7,252 nt of DNA from an uncultured Myxococcales bacterium. Lineage in GTDB: Bacteria; Myxococcota; UBA727; VGSZ01. Where the stretch lies: NCBI GenBank assembly GCA_903952805.1, contig CAJBHN010001162.1, positions 1 through 7,252 on the forward strand, in the 5' to 3' direction. A program made the translations under genes and the position numbers. The notes below the pieces were generated by a model, which saw only the letters and a program-made list of their open reading frames with translations, searched no databases and had not been told where the DNA came from. Of this stretch, positions 5,265-7,252 are shown piece by piece (the first letter of the stretch is position 1; the number at the start of each line of letters is the position of its first letter).

Positions 5265-6239
5265 TTACTTCATCACGCGCGCGCTCGCCGCGAGCACCGC
5301 GCTGCGAAATGCTGCGAGCTCGTTGGGAGCAACGGGCGGTGCGGCGCGCGACTTTCGCACGGTGTCTGAGACGTCGACGGCGATCGCTTGTGTGGCGGCT
5401 GGAACCGAGAATCGCTCGATGGGGATGGTCGGATTCCTCTCGAACGACGTAACCGTCACCGTCTGGAGCAACGACGTCTCGTCGCCGAATGACCAAGCGA
5501 CGACGTCACCGTCGCTCGAAACGCACATCGTGCCGACGCGCATCTCGGCGAGGGCGCGGCCCATCGTCCCTGCCAGGGCTTCGCGAAATATGTCGAATGC
5601 TTCCCGGTTCTCCGGTGCAAAGTGCGGTGCGATCTTTTCGCCTTTCGTGCCGAGCGCAATGTCGAGGCCGCGCTCGACGTTCATTGTCCCCTTCAACTCC
5701 GTGCACGGCGTGTCGCCGCGCTTCGACGGCGTGGCGGAGGTGAGGGTCCACGTGTCCAGGAACCACAACACGCTGCCGCGGAAGTCCTCTCCTTCGACCA
5801 GGCCACCGCCCCGCATGTTGAAGCCGACGTCGAACGGATGGCCGGCCATCGCCAACTTTTGATCGACGCGGTGGTGTTGCTCGTCGGCGCCCGACACCGA
5901 GGACACCCAAACATTCGCGCCGTCATAGACGCTCTCGAAGCGAACCGGACCACCGCCCCCGGGACCGTTGACCGTGACGGAGCTGCGCATGCGGTCCGGC
6001 AACCACGTCTCCATCGTCGTGCTTGCCTTCATCCACGCCACGTCACCCGGCCCGGCGTCCGGTGCCCCAATCATGCGCGACACCGCACCTGAAAACATCT
6101 CGGTTTCCATCGTTGCGCGGTACGTCCTCAGCGACATCGTTCGATCGATCACGGTCTGCTTCACGTCCTCGGGAGATGCCGGTCGACGAACACAGCTCGC
6201 GGCACACACCACAACCAGGACGAAGAAGATTCGCGTCAT
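5265..6239 (-). CDS. LolA-like outer-membrane-type lipoprotein
   Basis: The 324-residue product begins with a lipoprotein signal peptide: MTR, hydrophobic IFFVLVVVC, then A-A-S-C with the lipidated Cys at residue 16 (Ala at -3 is less usual than Leu). The mature part has LolA-like traits. These are a start of the type MSLRTYRATMETEM (35-48), METWLPDRMRSSVTV (76-90), ESVYDGANVWVSS (102-114), and a late FERNPTIPIERFSVP (266-280), where LolA-type proteins have NPxIPxxxF. That fold is a half-barrel that binds acyl chains of lipoproteins or other lipids. C179 and C239 could form a disulfide. No close family name is recognised, and the lipid-binding role is an inference. An in-frame stop lies one codon upstream of the ATG, so 6239 is the only start retaining the signal peptide, though no Shine-Dalgarno precedes it. 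It converges with the SnoaL-like gene and diverges from xthA. Confidence 0.82.
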   Translation of the reverse strand: MTRIFFVLVVVCAASCVRRPASPEDVKQTVIDRTMSLRTYRATMETEMFSGAVSRMIGAPDAGPGDVAWMKASTTMETWLPDRMRSSVTVNGPGGGGPVRFESVYDGANVWVSSVSGADEQHHRVDQKLAMAGHPFDVGFNMRGGGLVEGEDFRGSVLWFLDTWTLTSATPSKRGDTPCTELKGTMNVERGLDIALGTKGEKIAPHFAPENREAFDIFREALAGTMGRALAEMRVGTMCVSSDGDVVAWSFGDETSLLQTVTVTSFERNPTIPIERFSVPAATQAIAVDVSDTVRKSRAAPPVAPNELAAFRSAVLAASARVMK

Positions 6240-6387
6240 ATGTCAAAGGTTACATCGGCTGCCGCTCAGGGCGCGAGCAACGCGCGGACGCACGCGTGGC
6301 GCGACGCGCACCCCGGGCACTGTCCGCGTGCGCTGCGCGTGACGGTCACGGCGTTGCCCTCCGACGCAGACGCCGATAGCGACCGGC
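6240..6387. promoter_or_regulatory. Divergent promoter region of the LolA-like gene and xthA
   Basis: 148 bp separate two diverging genes. A perfect 13-bp palindrome, CGTGACGGTCACG (6338-6350), lies 37 bp before the xthA start and could be an operator for a dimeric regulator. A TTGACA hexamer on the minus strand (6247-6242) nearly abuts the lipoprotein ATG, too close to serve as its own -35 unless transcription begins inside the gene. No Shine-Dalgarno is clear for either gene. Confidence 0.35.
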
Positions 6388-7252
6388 ATGCGCATTACTT
6401 CGTGGAACGTGAACGGACTGCGGGCGGTGATGGGCCGGCACGATCTGGACTGGGCCTTCGCCGGTGACCTCGACGTGGTCTGCCTGCAAGAGACCAAGAT
6501 CCAACCCGACCATGTCACCGCCGCCCTCAAAAGCCCGCCGGGATATGCGCGCTCCTGGTGGTCGTTTCACGCCATCAAGAAGGGCTACTCCGGCACCGCC
6601 ATCTTTGTGAAAGACGGCCTGGCAGCCGCGCCCTTCTCGTTCACCATCGGCGGCGCCGCCCACCCCGAATACGACGCCGAAGGCCGCATCGTCGCCGTCG
6701 ACCTCGGCGCCCTGGTGCTGCTGACGGTCTATTTCCCCAACGGGGGCTCGTCGGATGAACGCAGGGCCTTCAAACACGCGTGGCACGACGCCTTCACCGA
6801 CGCCGTCGTCGAACTGCAGCGCAGCGGCCGCGCCGTCGTCATCACCGGCGACTTCAACGTCGCCCACACCGACCTCGACCTCGCCCAACCCGAGCGCTGG
6901 GCCGGGCAATCAGGCTGCCTGCCCGTCGAGAGGGCCTGGCTCGACCGCCTGCTGGCGGCCGGCTTCATCGACACCTTCCGCGCCGAGAAGGGAGACCTGC
7001 CCCGGCAGTTCAGCTTCTGGGAGACCCGCACCAACGCCCGCAGCGACAACCAGGGCTGGCGCATCGACTACGTGGTCATGTCGCGCTCCCTCGAAGAACA
7101 CCTGCTCGACGCCTGGATTTCGCCGCAGGTCTTTGGCTCCGACCACTGCCCCGTCGGCGTTGAACTCGACGTCGCCGGCGCCGGCGAAGTCGTGGTCGGC
7201 GACGAGGTGGATGACGTCGTCGAGGACGGCGCCGAAGAAGAAGAAGAAGAAG
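6388..7252 (+). CDS. xthA: Exodeoxyribonuclease III (AP endonuclease), C-terminus beyond window
   Basis: The frame is open from ATG 6388 to the right edge, 288 codons without a stop. Exonuclease III cuts DNA 5' to abasic sites and removes 3' blocks and nucleotides in base-excision repair. All exonuclease/endonuclease/phosphatase-fold motifs are present: N7 in SWNVNGLRA, metal-binding E35 in LQETK, Y115 in YFPNGG, D155 and N157 in GDFNVAH, D227 in WRIDYV, and the catalytic pair D252-H253 in SDHCPVGVEL. The domain is complete by about residue 261, close to the roughly 268-residue length of the E. coli enzyme. It then continues with an acidic tail (GDEVDDVVEDGA and six or more Glu) of at least 27 residues that is not part of the usual enzyme. 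No stop codon is in view, so the tail length or any fused domain is unknown. The start matches the family N-terminus; no strong Shine-Dalgarno is seen. Confidence 0.96.
   Translation, partial: MRITSWNVNGLRAVMGRHDLDWAFAGDLDVVCLQETKIQPDHVTAALKSPPGYARSWWSFHAIKKGYSGTAIFVKDGLAAAPFSFTIGGAAHPEYDAEGRIVAVDLGALVLLTVYFPNGGSSDERRAFKHAWHDAFTDAVVELQRSGRAVVITGDFNVAHTDLDLAQPERWAGQSGCLPVERAWLDRLLAAGFIDTFRAEKGDLPRQFSFWETRTNARSDNQGWRIDYVVMSRSLEEHLLDAWISPQVFGSDHCPVGVELDVAGAGEVVVGDEVDDVVEDGAEEEEEE
7234..7252 (+). repeat. GAA triplet run encoding poly-Glu in the xthA tail
   Basis: Six GAA codons in a row reach the window edge and continue as G. It is a pure trinucleotide tract, prone to slippage in steps of one Glu. 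It is the counterpart at the right edge of the Gly-Glu repeat at the left edge. Confidence 0.85.

Noticed and set aside
6346..6909. Minus-strand 187-codon frame with Gly/Val/Asp-rich sequence
   Set aside because: It lies opposite xthA, whose catalytic motifs are all intact on the plus strand.

Overview
The window is GC-rich chromosomal DNA, probably from a myxobacterium-like (Myxococcota or former Deltaproteobacteria) genome. The evidence is the high GC with GC-rich third codon positions, a lipoprotein with a long Gly-Glu spacer after the lipidated Cys, and a LytS/LytTR-type regulatory pair. This assignment is an inference; there is no rRNA or other marker gene. No tRNA, rRNA, CRISPR array, transposase or phage gene was seen. 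Both window edges cut through genes, and both edges fall in triplet or hexamer repeats that encode acidic low-complexity protein.

Layout from left to right. (1) 1-131, minus: the N-terminus of a secreted lipoprotein with a (GE)n spacer, cut by the window edge. (2) 480-1112, plus: a compact bacterial sugar transferase (PglC/WcaJ-type phosphoglycosyl transferase), after a 345-bp stretch with no convincing gene. (3) 1332-1682, minus: a small, highly conserved DUF2200 protein of unknown function. (4) 1839-4584, minus: a three-gene operon joined by two 4-bp stop/start overlaps. Its gene order is a ferritin-fold diiron protein resembling soluble acyl-ACP desaturases, then a four-helix membrane sensor histidine kinase of the LytS-like family, then a LytTR response regulator. 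(5) 4825-5214, plus: a SnoaL/NTF2-like protein, divergent from the operon. (6) 5265-6239, minus: a LolA-like lipoprotein, convergent with the SnoaL-like gene. (7) 6388 to the right edge, plus: exonuclease III (xthA) with an unusual acidic poly-Glu tail.

The most interesting unit is the three-gene operon. A putative fatty-acyl desaturase sits in front of a two-component system whose sensor is essentially membrane helices plus a kinase core. This resembles in logic the Bacillus des-desKR membrane-fluidity circuit but is built from different families: a soluble diiron desaturase instead of a membrane one, LytS-type instead of NarL-type kinase, and LytTR instead of LuxR-type output. Just upstream of the first gene there are two copies of GGTTTGA exactly 21 bp apart, overlapping a 15-bp palindrome. 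That spacing is the one expected for LytTR dimer sites and suggests autoregulation. The remaining genes look like ordinary housekeeping or envelope functions with no evident link to the operon.
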